Position numbers and translations under genes: made by a program
Source: Lentinus brumalis
Lineage: Eukaryota; Basidiomycota; Agaricomycetes; Polyporales; Polyporaceae
Assembly: GCA_001792895.1 (NCBI GenBank)
Contig: MARA01000002.1
Coordinates: forward strand, 2,480,001 to 2,544,000
DNA length: 64,000 nt
Direction of reading: 5' to 3'
Part shown: piece by piece, positions 11,922 to 25,349 of the stretch
How positions within the stretch are numbered: position 1 is the stretch's first letter
Layout of the letters: each line of letters begins with the position of its first letter
Notes under the pieces: model-generated
The model's database searches: none
The model's input: only the letters and a program-made list of their open reading frames with translations
Told to the model about the DNA's origin: nothing

Positions 11922-12225
11922 ATCAGCTGTGATCGTGGCATAGGCGGGAGCTGGTTTGGCGGTGTCCTTGCCTCTAGTGTTCGTGATGTCTCTGGATTCT
12001 GCGTCTCGACTTGTACTTTAGGAATCGGGCTCTAGGGGGAACACTGGCAACATAATATATGTACATCAAGTTCGACAATCGAAAACTAATGGATCTGGAG
12101 CCAGTGGGGTCCGCGCCTCGTCGAACACGTGAGGAAGGCGCACTACCGCGATGGGTATGGCCCTCGTGTCGTTGACGCGTCGGCACGCATACACTCCACA
12201 GAAGAGCGTCCCGTGTCAATACTTA
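11922..12225. other. Intergenic, nothing recognised
   Basis: 3' region of the coiled-coil gene and 5' region of the next gene; no feature seen. Confidence 0.5.
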
Positions 12226-13791
12226 ATGCAAGTACTGGTAGCCCCCGACGCCGCTCTTCCGTCTCTCCTCAAAGCTACCACATCCTTCGACGACCCTTTC
12301 GACATCCGCATACATGGACCCGTTCGTATGTGCGTCGTGATGTTGATGTCCTACTATGCGGCCTGCCTGTCTGACCACGAATGTACGCAGACACCACCTT
12401 GGAGGCTACAGACGACGATGCCATGACGGAAGCGCATGCAGGTCTGCTCTCTTCGCTGCGACAGTCGCTTTCCAAGTCCTCCGTCGGCTCTCTGCTGGCG
12501 AGCTACCGGGTATCCATCCAAAAAGACTTGCAAGAGACGTTCGGCGGATCCGTACAGAACGCCCAGGAACGCCCTTCCCCTCTCGTCCAAGAGATACATG
12601 ACGAACCTCATGCAGACAACTTACCCATGTTGTCGCGTCGTGTTCGTCCAATCTCCATGGCCGAGGTAAAGCACACTGTCGCCAAGATTGCCACTCGCGG
12701 ACGTGCACGCGCTTCTTCCCTTGCTGGCTCTTCGATGTCTGCCTTCTCCCGCATCTCCGCCGACGAACCTGCTACGGAGTTGATCAGATCTGCGCGACGT
12801 CAGTCCGATGCAAGCGAAAGCGGTACACCGCCGCTCACTCCGGACTCGACTTTCTCCTCCTTGGCGGACTCTCCCCAGACGCAATATCCTACCCTATATG
12901 GCGGCTTCGAACCCACTCCTCCTTCGTCCAACGATGAAGTGGACCAATGCTACAAGCTATCGAGGCAGGAGATCCGGAGAGGCAAGAGACCGCAGCGCAT
13001 ACTGGTCAGTGGTGCGCATATAGTCAGTTGTTCGTATACTCACCATGATCCTCGCGTTGCAGAGCTTCACAAACGCGCACTGGCGCAGTTTCAGTCAGTC
13101 TTCGATGTCCATCACCCCTGCCAGCAATGTCGGCACGCCCAACAACTCGGAGGAGTGGCTCGGACTCGACTACGCCTTGGAAGTGAGCAAGGCCGACTTC
13201 CAACCGCAAAAGATTAAAGATGATTGTGCAGAAGGGGAGTACTCCAAGGTATGTGGAGATAGTCCGGAACCTCCAATCAATGTCCACCTTTTGCCGTGCA
13301 GAGTCGGGAGTCCTGGGCGGCGATCCACCGCGCCTACTTCGATCCCGGTATCGAAGATTGGGCTTTCAAGCAATGGCAGCGCTGGCACAGTCAGCTCGAG
13401 CTAGAAGACGTGAAAAAACGTACCCAGAGGACCGTGGACTTCTTGACGATCTCGGCGCATCGCTCCTGGCTGTACGTTCGAGGGCGGAGGCTCCGAGACT
13501 GGATCAGCTCGCAAGTGAGTTCTCAAAGGGTTAGTGTCAATCGTTCCGCGCTGATTCAATGCAGAACCATGTACCTGCAAACCATGACAGCGAAGTGAAG
13601 CTTGAACAGGCCGACCAACAACTCGTCCAGATCGAGGAGTATCTGCAGGTGAGCAAGACACAAGGATACAGGCATGTCTGAGAAGCTCGGTGACACATTT
13701 GCAGGGCACGAACGATTTCGTATTGGATCGATACGACAAGATGTCACTTCTGAGGCGTTCGTGCTCGCTCTCTTGCATCTACGACTCCTGA
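12226..13791 (+). CDS. Hypothetical protein, six exons
   Basis: Exons 12226-12325, 12391-13004, 13063-13248, 13302-13514, 13565-13648 and 13705-13791; 427 aa. The start at 12226 depends on a 65-nt intron with an excellent donor (GTATGT) and a CTGAC branch; phases agree throughout. The N-terminal half is Ser/Thr/Pro-rich and probably disordered (GTPPLTPDSTFSSLADSP). The C-terminal third is more ordered, with a Trp/aromatic-rich helical stretch (RAYFDPGIEDWAFKQWQRW) and a final acidic helix. No catalytic motif, signal peptide or membrane segment is seen. I do not recognise the family. Confidence 0.75.
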
Positions 13792-14068
13792 TCAGGCGTT
13801 GACTCGGCGTTGCAACGTTGAGGCCTGAGGCGTGTAGGTGATAAGGCCACGAGAGGTCTTGCGATGTATCTTGAAGCGGCCTCTCGTTACGATGTAGCAT
13901 CACAAGTGTGGCAGATGTAACAAGCGTGATATAGTCCTCAGGCTTCCTCAGGCAGGTTTGCCAGGTTCGTGGTGAGAGGATCGTACGGGACCGAGCGCCG
14001 CCACATACGAAGGGAATTTTGGCTGCACAGCCACTGGGAGAGTGCCCTTGCCTTCCGCCGCCTTCGAC

Positions 14069-15135
14069 ATGCCTGTCACAGACCCCCGCTTTGCCGCATT
14101 CGCGGACTCAGACTACGGAGATGAGCGCAATGGTGGCCCCTCTGGCTCTCACAGCCACGACGATGAAGATGTGGCGGACGAAGGTCGGAACAGAGAGGCC
14201 GATTCCGATTCTGAAGGCCGCTCCGGAGACGAGCATGAAAACGACGAAGACGTTTCGGAGGAGGAAGAGGAACTAGGGAAGGGCATGGATCCTAGTGGAT
14301 ACGCAGGTCCGTCGGAGAAAACTGTCAAGCCATTGACTCCGGAAGCCCTCGCGGCTTTCAAGGCGGCACAAGAGAAGGCTGGGGTCGTTTACATCTCACG
14401 AATACCTCCCGGTATGCGTCCGACGAAGGTGCGACATCTCATGAGTGCTTACGGCGAGGTAGGGAGGGTCTATTTGCAACAAGAAGGTATGCTTGTACTC
14501 TCTTCCGCGTTGGAGGCACACTCATCGTCTGTACCTGTGTAGATGCGAAGCGAGCGTACCTCCGAAGAAAGTACACCTCGACGAAGAAAGCGCACTACAC
14601 GGAAGGATGGGTCGAGTTCAAGGACAAACGTGTTGCTCGCTCTGTGGCTGAGATGTTGAATGCACAACCCATCGGCGGAAAGAAGGGATCCAGGTGGAGA
14701 GACGATGTGTGGACCATGAAGTACCTGCCCAAGTTCAAATGGAACATGCTGACAGAGCAAATTGGTGAGCCTCTTCTCGACGACTTCCTGCTCGGCGTCT
14801 TACACGGTCTTCACACAGCGCACGAAGCCGCCGTGCACGCAGCGCAGCTTCGCGTCGAGCTCTCTCAATCGAGGAAGGAGCAGAGAGATTACCTCAAGAA
14901 TGTCGAGCTGGCGCGTGTCTTGGGCAAGCGGGCGGAACGGAAACGGAAGAACGTTGGAGATGGCGAGGCGCAGGATGCAAATGATACGGTGCAAAGACCA
15001 CAGAAGGTCCAGCGCAAGGTTGAGGATGAGGGTCGCGCGCAGGTACCACCGAAGGAAAAGCGGAAGAAGCCCAAGTCTGATCCCAACCCAGATGCAGAGG
15101 CGCAGTTGAGCTCTGTGTTGGGTAGTATATTCTAG
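14069..15135 (+). CDS. ESF2: Pre-rRNA-processing protein ESF2 (ABT1 family)
   Basis: Exons 14069-14486, 14543-14764 and 14819-15135; 318 aa. An acidic N-terminus (DVSEEEEELGKGMDPSGY) precedes the family's RNA-recognition fold. That fold starts at GVVYISRIPPGMRPTKVRHL and continues through YGEVGRVYLQQE, YTEGWVEFKDKRVA, NAQPIGGKKGSRWRDD and WTMKYLPKFKWNML. The tail is basic, with KRAERKRKN and EKRKKPK. In yeast Esf2 binds the U3 snoRNP/SSU processome and stimulates Dbp8 in 18S rRNA maturation in the nucleolus. The second intron is 54 nt and in frame, so it can be mistaken for coding sequence between EQI and AHEAAV. Confidence 0.93.
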
Positions 15136-15499
15136 CCTTGTGTTACGCAGTTCAGTAGCCTGAGGAACACCTATAACGCCTACCTATACATATTCGCGCG
15201 GACGTGCGGCGTTGCCGCAGCGGATCTTATCTTATCTGTTCAACGAGATTCAAAGCGGAGCCCGAAAGCTGAGCGTAAGCCGTGACCAAGTAGCGCCCAT
15301 GCGTTAGACAGCGCGAACACACTGAGCAAGGCCTCAGCGAGCAGCGAGAACACGGTGCTCGTCGTTGTGTCGCGATCTCAAGAGGTCTGTTCTTCCACAA
15401 TGCTCGCCTCTCTCTCTTACTGCTATACATGATCAGTCTTCGCTCAACTGTTTCTCTTTTCTCTCCTTCTTCAGCTTTCGTCTTCGTCTTCCGCTGAAC
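15136..15499. other. Intergenic, promoter of ARS2
   Basis: Ends in a pyrimidine-rich stretch (about 15430-15490) directly before the ARS2 start codon. No gene seen. Confidence 0.5.
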
Positions 15500-18400
15500 A
15501 TGTCGTCTTGGAACTCTGCTTATCCTGCTCCTGCTCCTCCTCCTCCTCGTGGCCGGTCGCGTTCTCGTTCTCCATACCGCGGCTCCGTGCCTCCACGGTC
15601 GTCGTACCCGGAGGGGGGCTATCCCCAGGATCCATACCGGGCCGACTGGGATGCGTACGACAGGGATAGGGCGTGGGCAAACTATGAGAGGGAGAGGGCT
15701 GCCTACGACTACGGTCGGCGTGGGAGAAGCCGAAGCCCTCCTCCGGACGAAGGTATGTGTATCAGCTTTCGTCGCCGTGGTCCTGACCGTTGAGGTGTCG
15801 TGGCATTGTAGCTGGGCGCAAGCGCCGACGTTCAATATCACCTTGGGAGCGGGATCGCTTTGAGCCCAGACCTCGGTACACCGACGACTATGGTATGTCC
15901 TTATTCATTACGTAGCTTGTCTCCAAGTGCGGTGGACGGTGGAAGTGGTATCATCGGCATCGAAGACTTCCTGTGCCCCGTCGCTCAGCCGGACTTCGAG
16001 AGCATTTGTTTTCCTGTGATGTCTTGTACTGATGGCTCCTTGCAGACGCGCATTCTCGGGGCTACGGCTACGACCGTGGACAGTACCCGCCACCGCCGTA
16101 CAATTCCGGGCGCAGGGGACCTCCTGATCCTCATACCTTCGACTACCCTGCAACGCTGAAGCAATATGCGGAATGGTTCCGCTATTATTACCCTCAGCAA
16201 GCCATGGAGGAGGACAATGCTGACAAGGCTGCTGAGATCGAGGCAGGTGACGGCAGCAAGCCTCGTAACGGTATCAGGAGTCGCTGGGAGAAGTACAAAA
16301 AGGACTTCGCGGCGCAACAGGTGTGTCTCGCATGGTCATCTCGATATATGCTGTCTCTGACGTCTGTCTGCAGCTCCAACGCATGTTCGATCATCACCGC
16401 AAGTCGCCGTGGTTCGCCGAGAAGTACGATCCAGCCCCCGAGTTCCAGGCTATGCGCACGCGTGTGAGGAAGAGTGGCTGGAAGGGGAGGATGGACGCGT
16501 TCATCTTGGACCTCGAATCTGGCAAGTTCGATCCAGACTTGAGCGAGCCTGTACCAGAGCCTACGAAGGAGAATGCCAATGGCGACTCCGCAGCGACGAA
16601 TGGTGCAGGTGGGGAGACCAACGCCGCAGCTGAAGAGACTAAACCCCCTGTCGCCGGCGATGATGACATGCAGTTCAACGTTGAGGCTGAGGACGACGCG
16701 GGTGGCGACGAGGCGAACCGCAATGCGTCGGATAAGAACAAACGCGGCGCAAACCGTGGGGAGGAGTTCGCTGTGCCACCCGAAGGCAATCAAGTCATGA
16801 TCCGTACCATCCCTCCTGACATTGGTCGTGCGAAGCTCGAGGAAGTAAGCGCCAACATCGCCCGTATCTTGCCTTGAGCTAACGGATATCGTAGTCCATT
16901 AGCAAGCTCCCCGGCTTCATCTACCTCGCGCTTGGCGACCCGTTGCAGAAGCGAAACTACTACCGCGCAGGTTGGATCAAGTTCCGCGATGATGCAGACA
17001 TGTCGACCATCATGGCCGAACTGTCTGAGAAGAAGGTACGCAGCTTGCTGTCGTCGCAGTGTTGCACGCACTGACTCGCCCATGTATCAGATTGAGGGCT
17101 TTAAGCTGCACGTCGCACACATCACTAAGCCATTCGTCACACGCGTCCGCCACACCCCCGAGGTCGCGAGTAAGCCTGACCGACTCGTCAAGGACCTGGC
17201 GAACGCGAAGAAACTTGCTGCCATCCTCGAGGAGGAGTACATGAATCTTCGAAAGGCGAAGATCGATGAGAAGCCTCAGAACGGTGATGCGGCCGCTGGC
17301 GCAAAGGATGAACAGGCCGATGCGTCGAACGAAGACAGCGCCATGCGAGACGCGACTGCTGAGGCTGAGGACGATCCGGAGCCCCGAGAGATGGGTAGCG
17401 AAGCAGTAGAGAGGCGTATCGAGAAGGTCATGGCTGATCTCCAAGAGCAGGGGGCGGTGGACACTAGCGACGAGAAGGCCTTGGAAGCGAAGAGGGTAAC
17501 GTGTATGCCTCCTGTGCTCCCTTCGTCTTCGCTTACCTTTGGTTTCCTTTGCAGACGGTAATTGCTTTGGATCTGTACCTGGCCTACCTTCGTGGCGCTT
17601 TCAACACGTGCTACTACTGCGCTGTTGTAACAGACCATCTAGAGGAATTGCAGCGGAAGTGTATAAAGCACATACGAAAGCCTATGTCGAAGATGTTGCT
17701 CCAAGAGGTTCAGGCTGCCGAAGCGCAGAAGGTTGACAATGACGTGAAGGTCGAGGACAATTCGGAGCCTGCCCCGAAGGAGAAAGACTCGAGTGCAAAG
17801 GACAAGGAGAACCGCGACTGGAAGCGCAACGGTATGTGTCGGGTGAAATGTCGTTGACTTGAGCACTAAGTCTTTATGTAGACGAGCGATGGTTGGAATG
17901 GCTCGACTCGAAGGTCGCGTTACTGATTGACCGCAATGGCGTCGATCCTCGAGACTACGGCGGCAAGAGCTATGAGGAGTACGTTCAGCGAGCATCTTTG
18001 TCTGTCACAGTATGTTAACCTGGAGCAGGGAACTCTCGCGAGCTTGCGAACAGCATATAAAGCAAGAGGACGAGGGAAAGTTCCGCTGCAAGAATTGCCA
18101 GAAGCTCTTCAAGGCGACGTCATTCGTAGAGAAGCACATTGCGAACAAGCATCCTGATCTCGTGAAGCATCTCGACGAGGTAGGATCGCCTCTTCTTCGC
18201 GTGTCTACATCCCACTGACGCAAACCTTATAGATTCCCTACTTCAACAACTTCGCTTTGGATCCTCACCGGATACAGCCATTCACGCATCCTCCTCAATC
18301 CATCGGCTCCAGTCAACCACCGCCTCCACAGGCCTATGGGCTACAGGCGTCTGCTTATGCTGCGGAACATGCCCGTCCTCCTCCCTACCATGCCTACGGC

Positions 18401-18775
18401 GGTGGCTATCCACCACACCCCGGCTACTGGGATCCTTACGCGTATTCATACGGCGGCGCATACCCTCCTGCCGCTGCACGTCGAGAAGACGGCCCTGTCG
18501 CTCGTCGACTCAGCGACCGAATCGGCGGTATCGCTCCCGGCCTTGATCTACCATTGGACGTGCCTCCTGTCCCCGCATCTGCTGGGTTGCCTGCGAAGCC
18601 CGCAGTCGCTCTTGATTCCGGCCCAGTGCCGCGGCGTGGACGTGGCGTCCCTGGGGGTCCGTCGCCTCCACCACCTCCCGACGCCAAGGAGGATCCCAGA
18701 GCGCAGGCCGGCAAGCGGGTCAGCTATGTTGATGTCGACCGTGTGGCAGAGGGTGATGTGGAGTTGTCTTATTAG
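15500..18775 (+). CDS. ARS2/SERRATE homologue, RNA metabolism scaffold
   Basis: Ten exons (15500-15752, 15812-15892, 16046-16320, 16374-16844, 16895-17035, 17091-17495, 17555-17831, 17882-17978, 18029-18179 and 18233-18775); 897 aa. An RS-like N-terminus (RGRSRSRSPYRG) is followed by the DUF3546-type block (YAEWFRYYYPQQ... SPWFAEKYDP) and an RRM-like middle. Next come the diagnostic LDLYLAYLRGAFNTCYYC and TDHLEELQRKCIKH helices, a C2H2 finger (CKNCQKLF...HIANKH) and a Pro/Gly-rich tail. In animals and plants ARS2/SE links the nuclear cap-binding complex to RNA processing and decay; fission yeast Pir2 acts in exosome silencing. Intron 2 (153 nt) is the longest here. Confidence 0.94.
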
Positions 18776-19473
18776 CTCCGGATCCTTGTAGTAGGTGGTT
18801 GTATGTACGCGTTCGCTAGCTCTAGGTCTTAAGATCAGGTCTCCCCCATTACCTTATCGGACATGCTCCCCGAATTCACCGTTTTTGTCCATCTTCATTA
18901 TAGTGTGATCGCTGTACCTGGCATGGATCTACGACAGGTAGACGTACTCGTCTCATGAGTGTTTGGCAGATATATCCGTTACCGTGGGCTTGGACGTGCT
19001 GTATGCACATCGAAGCTGGCTGAGCTCACGTTCCTGCAATGGTACAGACCATGGTCTCGGCGCAAATCAGGCCTAGGCTCGCTTGCCAGCCTGTAGTCCC
19101 TCGTCCCTCTCAGGGCGTTCACGTCCGTCCGCGAATTCTCGTGCGGCGTTGGGCACATGTACCTTCTGCACCCGATGCAATTTCCGTGCTTCTGCGCGTG
19201 GACAGGCCCGAACATTGCTTGAAAAGCCTTGAATTGCGCACAGCTGCATGTACGAGTACCTGCATGCTCGAGGTGAGAGCGCGAATTCGAATCCTGCCTG
19301 GCGCAGTCGGGACATTGTTGTGCCGTGTTTGCAGTCCAGAACTCTTCCTCAGCTCGTCGCCATCGTCCTCGTCCTCGTCCTCGTCGCCGTCTCCCTCGTC
19401 CTCCTCGCTGGGCTCTGCTGCTTCACGGCTGTCTCTTCTTCGCCTCGGGACCGTGCTGGACGGCGCACAAGCC
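18776..19473. other. Intergenic or 5' UTR of the SSK1-like gene
   Basis: The frame of the next gene is open upstream to an ATG at 19039, but that stretch has low-complexity Ser/Arg translation. An intron-like GTGAGA...TTTGCAG pair lies at 19273-19334, so part of this is probably 5' UTR with an intron. Confidence 0.45.
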
Positions 19474-22400
19474 ATGTCTGGAGCGAGGTTGCCCTCCGTC
19501 CGCCTTCCGGCACTAGCAGGCGACGAGGACGGCTCGGACGTCGTCGTTGTCGAGCTGCTCCCCGCCAGCCGTTTCGGCATCGCCTGGCCTGCAGAGCCTC
19601 CACCACCCATGTCTGCGCCCGCAGAGCGACCAGCCGGCGCGTCTCTCAGCTCGTCCGAGGGCGAGACGGACATATCGGAGGAGGAGAGTGCGCACACCAG
19701 GCCGCGCTCTCGTGCGGACGAGTGCGAGGATTCCGAGTTCGTCACCCCGACAAACTACATGCACGCGGACAGGAACCCTCTGGACCACGCCAGTCCACCC
19801 CCCACAGCACCCCGCATCTCCAGGGCGTTCTCCATGCCGCTCGCCTCCCAACTCGGCCCATTCCAGAACCCCCGCAGGGTGCTCTCCTCGGACGCGTCTC
19901 CCCCGGCAGGACCTTCTGAGGAGCCCGTCCACCTGCAGGACCTCTCGCTCGAGCTCGCAGACTCTGTCCAGATGGTGATCCAGACGCTCCTGCAGCTGTC
20001 GCCGCCTCAGGTCCTCGACCCCGCCAAGGAGCAGTTCTCGGCGTGCTCCCTGTCCATCCCCACGCCCTCCATCTCCGCCATGTTCACGTCCATGAAAAAC
20101 CTCAATTACATGTCCGCCAATATGACCACGTTCAGCGTGGACGCGCCTGCCTCCTCCGCTTCTTCGACCGTTCCTGGGCGGTCTAGGGCCGAGCCAGGGG
20201 CGAGCGCGTACGTGGACTTCGACGTGGGCGAGATGCTGCAGAGCGTCGGCGATGCTCTCAGCGGGATAGCGGCCCAGGCAGGCGTGGATCTCGTTCTGTT
20301 CCACGACGACCTCGGCATGCGACACGTTGCGGTGAAGGGTGACGAGAGTGGGCTGTCATATACCTTGTCCCATGTGAGTTCCTGCAAGGTCGATGCGTAC
20401 GCGACGGCACGCTGATTTAGGCTTAGATCCTCCGCCAAATTATATCGGTTGCGCACCAAGGAGACAGCATTGAGATCGGCCTCTTGATTGAGAGCGCGAC
20501 CACACCTCCTCGCAGCGCGTCCCGGGGTTCTCCTTTCAGGTCTGATTCTCCGAATCTCAGTCTCGACCCAGACGCTCCGCTCCGTTGCACGTTCCACATC
20601 GCGCACAGATTCGGCATGCAAGAACCTTCGAGCGCGGCGGCCGAATCCGAAGACCCAAGCGCAGAACTCGACCCATCCCCATCTCCCCCTTCCCAGTCGG
20701 ACTCATCTGCCCGCAACCAACCCTCTTTCCAGAGTTTGATCCTCCGCCGGCTTCTCCAGCACATTGGTGCTCACCTGGAAACAGACGTCCGACCGAGGAG
20801 CACAATTGTTGGGCGTTGCTGCTTCCTCTCGACCACGCTGGACCGTGGTGCGCCCTCTGTAGTCGACCCTACGGTGAATCTTTCGGCGGAAGACGCCGCG
20901 TACCTTGGTTATCCGGCTGACATGCGTATAGCTCATGAGCCAACCCTCGAGCAGCTGACTCAATTCGCGGAGTCGCTCAAGGGCCGCAAGGTCACTCTCG
21001 TTGCTCACTCCAAGGGATCGTTCGCTCAACACTTGACGAGTTATCTTACTGCCTGGGGTCTCGATGTCAGCCACGTCTCCACGGAGCCTGATGCCGAGGG
21101 TGCTGAGTCTAGCGCGATGAGCACCGGGGGGGAGTCCTCATCGTCTCGTGAAGGTGTCCCATCTACGCCCAGTCCTGACGCTGTACCCCCCGTCCCGCCT
21201 GTTCCCGACCCACAAGCAGCTGTGGACCCTTTCATCCTCATCGACGATGATGTCTCGGAGTTGCGTGCGAGATTACAGAAGCTTCGTGCAGAGCAGGCGT
21301 ACCCTCTGAATCTTCATGCTCGCAAGCGTCCCTCGCTAGCCAACGCTCACAGACCACGCTCATCGCCCCAAGTAGCCCGTGTCATGGGCCTCGCCCCTCA
21401 AACCGTACAGGTCACCCGACAGGCGGTGATAGTTCACTATACGTCACTCGCTAACTTCAAGTTGGTGAAGGATGTGATTCAGACCATGATGAGTCCTGGG
21501 AATCCTTGGTTGCGGTTACCCGAGGTCATCGTCGTTCCCAAACCCGCCGGACCCCGTCGTATCCTCACCGCTCTGCACACCGCCGTCACCAAGCCCATCG
21601 TCGACCCTTTCTTCGCACCCATCGCGACTTCCCCTCTGAGCCCGAGCTTCCATCCGATGTCACCTCTCTTCACTACGACCAACGCCCCTCGATCTCCGAG
21701 CGGACGTTCCACGGGCAGCCTACGCCCGGGATCCGACCGTTCCACACGGTCACCCAAAGAGGGCTTTGAGACCGCTGGCCTAGCCCCCTCGTCTCCTTTG
21801 GGCACTAACGAGAACATGGAGTACTTCTCGGACGCCGCTTCGAAGCTCGGAACGTCGCCTTCGTCGGGCCTTGTCATCCAGAGTCCTGACGGGCAGCCAG
21901 CAGGTATATTCTTCCACCCCAAAGCGAAGGGAGGAGGGAAGAGCAGCCCGCATGCTGAGCGAGGATCAGGAACTGAATATCCTGTTGGTCGTCCACGAGG
22001 CAGTTCGTATCGTCGCACCTCCGATGCCGACGACTCGAAGCGTGGCTTTTCTTATATGCACGCCGACAGTCCCCGCCGCAGTCCTCGTCCACCGCAAGGA
22101 CCGGACGTGGGGTCAGTGATGTACGAGGGGGGTACCCCGCCACTGTCAGGCAAGGGTAAGGCCCGCCAGCCATCTGTGTCGGAGACGCTTTCGGATGAGC
22201 CACCACCACTCACGGTTACCGCATCCGAGACCATCACTCCAGCCAACGCTCCGAAAATGGCGAGGAGAACCAGCTCAGACCCACGTTCAAGCCCGCCGCT
22301 TTCTCCACAGACTCGACAGACGGGCGGTCTGAGTCGTCGGCCAACGGCTAGGCGACCGACTGCCGAGAGTTCAGCTTCGGCTCCTGCTGCAATTCCCAAG

Positions 22401-23735
22401 AAAGGCACCCGCAGCACGGATAGTACGATAGTACCACCAATCAGCGTTCTCATCGTGGACGGTAAGCTCTTATAGCTCCCTTCTCTGCCTTGCGTCGCTC
22501 AATCTTTCTATCTCCAGATAACCCCATCAACCAAACGATCTTGTCGACATTCATGAAGAAGAAAAAGATCAAGTATGATGTGGCGAAGAACGGCGAGGAA
22601 GCGGTTCACAAATGGCGTTCGGGCGGGTTCCATCTCATCCTGGTGAGTGCACATCATCCTGGCCTCTCACCCCTTTTTCATGAATCATGGAACGCAGATG
22701 GACATCCAGATGCCTGTCATGGATGGTATACAGGCGACGAAGGAGATACGGAGAATGGAGAAGTGCAACGGGGTAGGAGGCTTTCCGACTACGCCCCAGT
22801 CGGAAGGACAACAGACGCCTTCGGAGGCGTCCGCAGACACCCGGTCCGCATCGACTCCTTCGTATCGGTCCTCGGTCATCATTGTCGCCCTCACAGCGTC
22901 CTCGCTGCAGAGCGATCGTGTGGCCGCGCTGGCTGCTGGGTGCAACGACTTCCTCACGAAGCCCGTCTCGCTGCACTGGCTGAACAACAAGATCATCGAG
23001 TGGGGCTCGATCAAGGCGCTGCAGATGTGGGCAGACATCCGACCAGAGGTGGTGAGAAGCATCACCTCCGGACAGGTGGCGCAGGCCCGCGATGTCGCCA
23101 GCAAACTGCATGTGCCGGAAGGTCGGACTCCAATCGCGCCGCGGAGTCGGTCACCGTCGCAGACGCGGAAGGCTGTCTCCTTGGACGCTGCCATGGCGGC
23201 TGCGACTTCGCTCCAAAAGGCCGACAGGGCTGCTCAACTCACTCCGTCGTCCGACACCTCGCCTGCTTCGACGTCGGAGGGGCCTGCAAAGAACGGCGAT
23301 GCTGCACGGGACCCTGTAGACACTGGTGAGTGTGCGAAGGCAAACTCGGTGGCAGATAACGATCTCATATCTGCGATCTTGTCTTTCAGCTCCCGTTCGT
23401 ACGATTGGCACGATTCAGGAGGTGTCGTCGACCGACGTGTTGCCAGAGACTCGTAGGTCTTTGCTTTGTGCCACGGTTTCGGTTGCATGTTGACCTCCGC
23501 ACCTGCAGCTTCGCCTGACGTAGGAGTGGTCCCGGTAGAGAAACCTCCGGCAACACCAGATGACCCGCCGCCAGCTGGGAACATGTCGGAAACGCCAGTG
23601 CAGGGGAATGAAGCTCCCGAAATGGTCCCTCATGATCAGCCAAAGGAGACGGCCGACCGTGCCGGCGAGAACGACGACTCTTCGACAGCTCTCGACGACT
23701 CGAACGATCGGCCCACGGCGCCTGATTCGCAATGA
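19474..23735 (+). CDS. SSK1: SSK1-type response regulator of the HOG stress pathway
   Basis: Exons 19474-20373, 20427-22461, 22518-22642, 22698-23325, 23390-23452 and 23509-23735; 1,325 aa. The start is uncertain; ATG 19474 (MSGARLPSVRL) was preferred. The N-terminal half is disordered with a conserved block (VDLVLFHDDLGMRHVAVKGD, then LSHILRQIISVAHQGDSIEIG). The C-terminal receiver domain has the acidic pair in VLIVDDNPINQ, phosphoacceptor Asp in LILMDIQMPVMDG, the ALTAS Thr and the LTKPVS Lys. Its introns split VDD|N and LIL|MDI. Known role: unphosphorylated Ssk1 activates the Ssk2/22 MAPKKK under osmotic stress, downstream of histidine kinase and Ypd1. A Pro/Asp-rich tail follows the receiver. 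Confidence 0.92.
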
Positions 23736-25349
23736 CGGTACGGGGCGACCTTTGGGTTGTTTGCATGGATTGCACTCCCATTTGTGATACCTTTCCTACC
23801 AAAGGTCGCCGGGTATCTTCGCAAATTTTTCTAACGTTGCCTTCATCCCCTTGTGCCCCGATGGACAGGACTGACGTGCGGGTGTTGGGTGTGATATTTC
23901 TTCCCTCTTTCTATCGGGTTTCCACGCGTCGCTCCGAGGTGCTTGTTTTGGGTTATGGGCATTTGTGTTCACGACGTATTGTGCTCCTGCTGCTAGCATC
24001 ATCCTCATCACTCCTGGTCTGCATTCTCTCGTATACCTCGCATCCCATTATGCTCCGTCCGTACATTCGGCAACATTCACGACTTTGCTACGTACACATG
24101 CCTCTCCCCTACCCCTCGCTCCATATCAGCCAATCCTGAATTCGCTACGCTTCGCGTACGACGTCCCCTCTCCGATCCGCCGCCTTCTTCCCCGCCACAC
24201 TCGCCCGACGGTCATACTGACCCCCTTCCCCTGGCCTCGTGCCCGCCCCCACCCCCGTTCGCTCTTCCGGTGTCACCGATATGCTGTATCATACGGATTC
24301 GCTTACTAGCCTATTCACGCCTACTTAGAGACATATATCCATACACGATGATATATCATTATCCCTTCCGACTTACTCTAGCTACTGATGTACAAACACG
24401 GGGACGGTGCTGGCTGGAGCTGGCGACGACGAGTCGAAAATATACGTTGACTACCTGTGCTGGCGGAGGTCCGCGGGCTGCGAGGCGCGGTGCGGTGAGG
24501 ATGGCCCAGCCGGGGAAGAGAACAAGAAGACGAATGCACAGAGAAGTGCTTTGTGCGCGGGAATGGCAGGCTGAATGACAAGCGGAGATCCAGGACAAGG
24601 GCGAGCGCGGATGCTGAGTCAACGGGGTTACGCAAGGAGTGAGAATGCTCGCGGGAATCGAAGCGTGGGGCTGCCGTCGGCACCCCGGCACGTCGCGTGG
24701 TTATCGTGGCCGAGCGCGGGGTCGAGAAGATGCATCGTCCTTCCTATCGCGGCCGTCAGCTCTGATGACACGCACCGATGAGCTTGGCGTGCGCACGCCC
24801 GCAAGAGCAGAGGCGGATGCTGGGAGAAACCGCAAGCTTTAGCAAAGCCTCCGCGCAGGATGTGGGGGGCTGGGGTCCGCCCTTCGCGGGATGATGGACA
24901 GGCTGCGAGGGTGGTCGGTCGGGCGTGGGAGGCGTGACGCGGGCGCTGCTCGCGGCTGCAGGGTCCGTGCGGCGTGAGTGAAGCGTCTGCGGGTCGGGCG
25001 GAGGGCGCTGCTGGGCGGAAGAGTCGGCGAGGCGGGCGTCGAGGCGGGCGTCGAGGGCAGCAGCGGCGGGGAACGTTCGCGGAGGCAACACGGCGGGGGA
25101 GGTTCGCGGAGGAGAGGACTGGGAGCGGAGATCTAATCTGATCTGGCGACAAAGGGGCTCGCGTGTTGTGATGGGCCTGCTATTCGTGGCTGTCAATCTG
25201 GCGGAGTCGTGGTCGGACCCGGCTGATGAGCACACCATGTCCTGAATCCCTTCTCTCCTGCTCTCTTTCTCGTCCGTCCCGCGACCCTCCCTCGCCTCCT
25301 CCCTCCCAGCCCCGCCGCACCCGTCCCCGACGCGGCACCACCGCCCCCC
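23736..25349. other. 1.6-kb intergenic region
   Basis: Terminator of the SSK1-like gene and promoter of the JmjC gene. The half near the JmjC start is GC-rich, with CGGGCG/GGCGTCGAGGC repeats around 25000-25060. No coding frame with recognisable similarity. Confidence 0.5.

Noticed and set aside
19039..19473. N-terminal extension of the SSK1-like protein
   Set aside because: The added residues are low-complexity and Cys/Arg-rich without family similarity, and an intron-like GTGAGA...GCAG pair crosses them. 5' UTR is more likely.
20427..22461. Hybrid histidine kinase instead of SSK1
   Set aside because: Only a receiver domain is present; there is no H-box, ATPase, HAMP or PAS segment, and the N-terminal block matches the SSK1 pattern.
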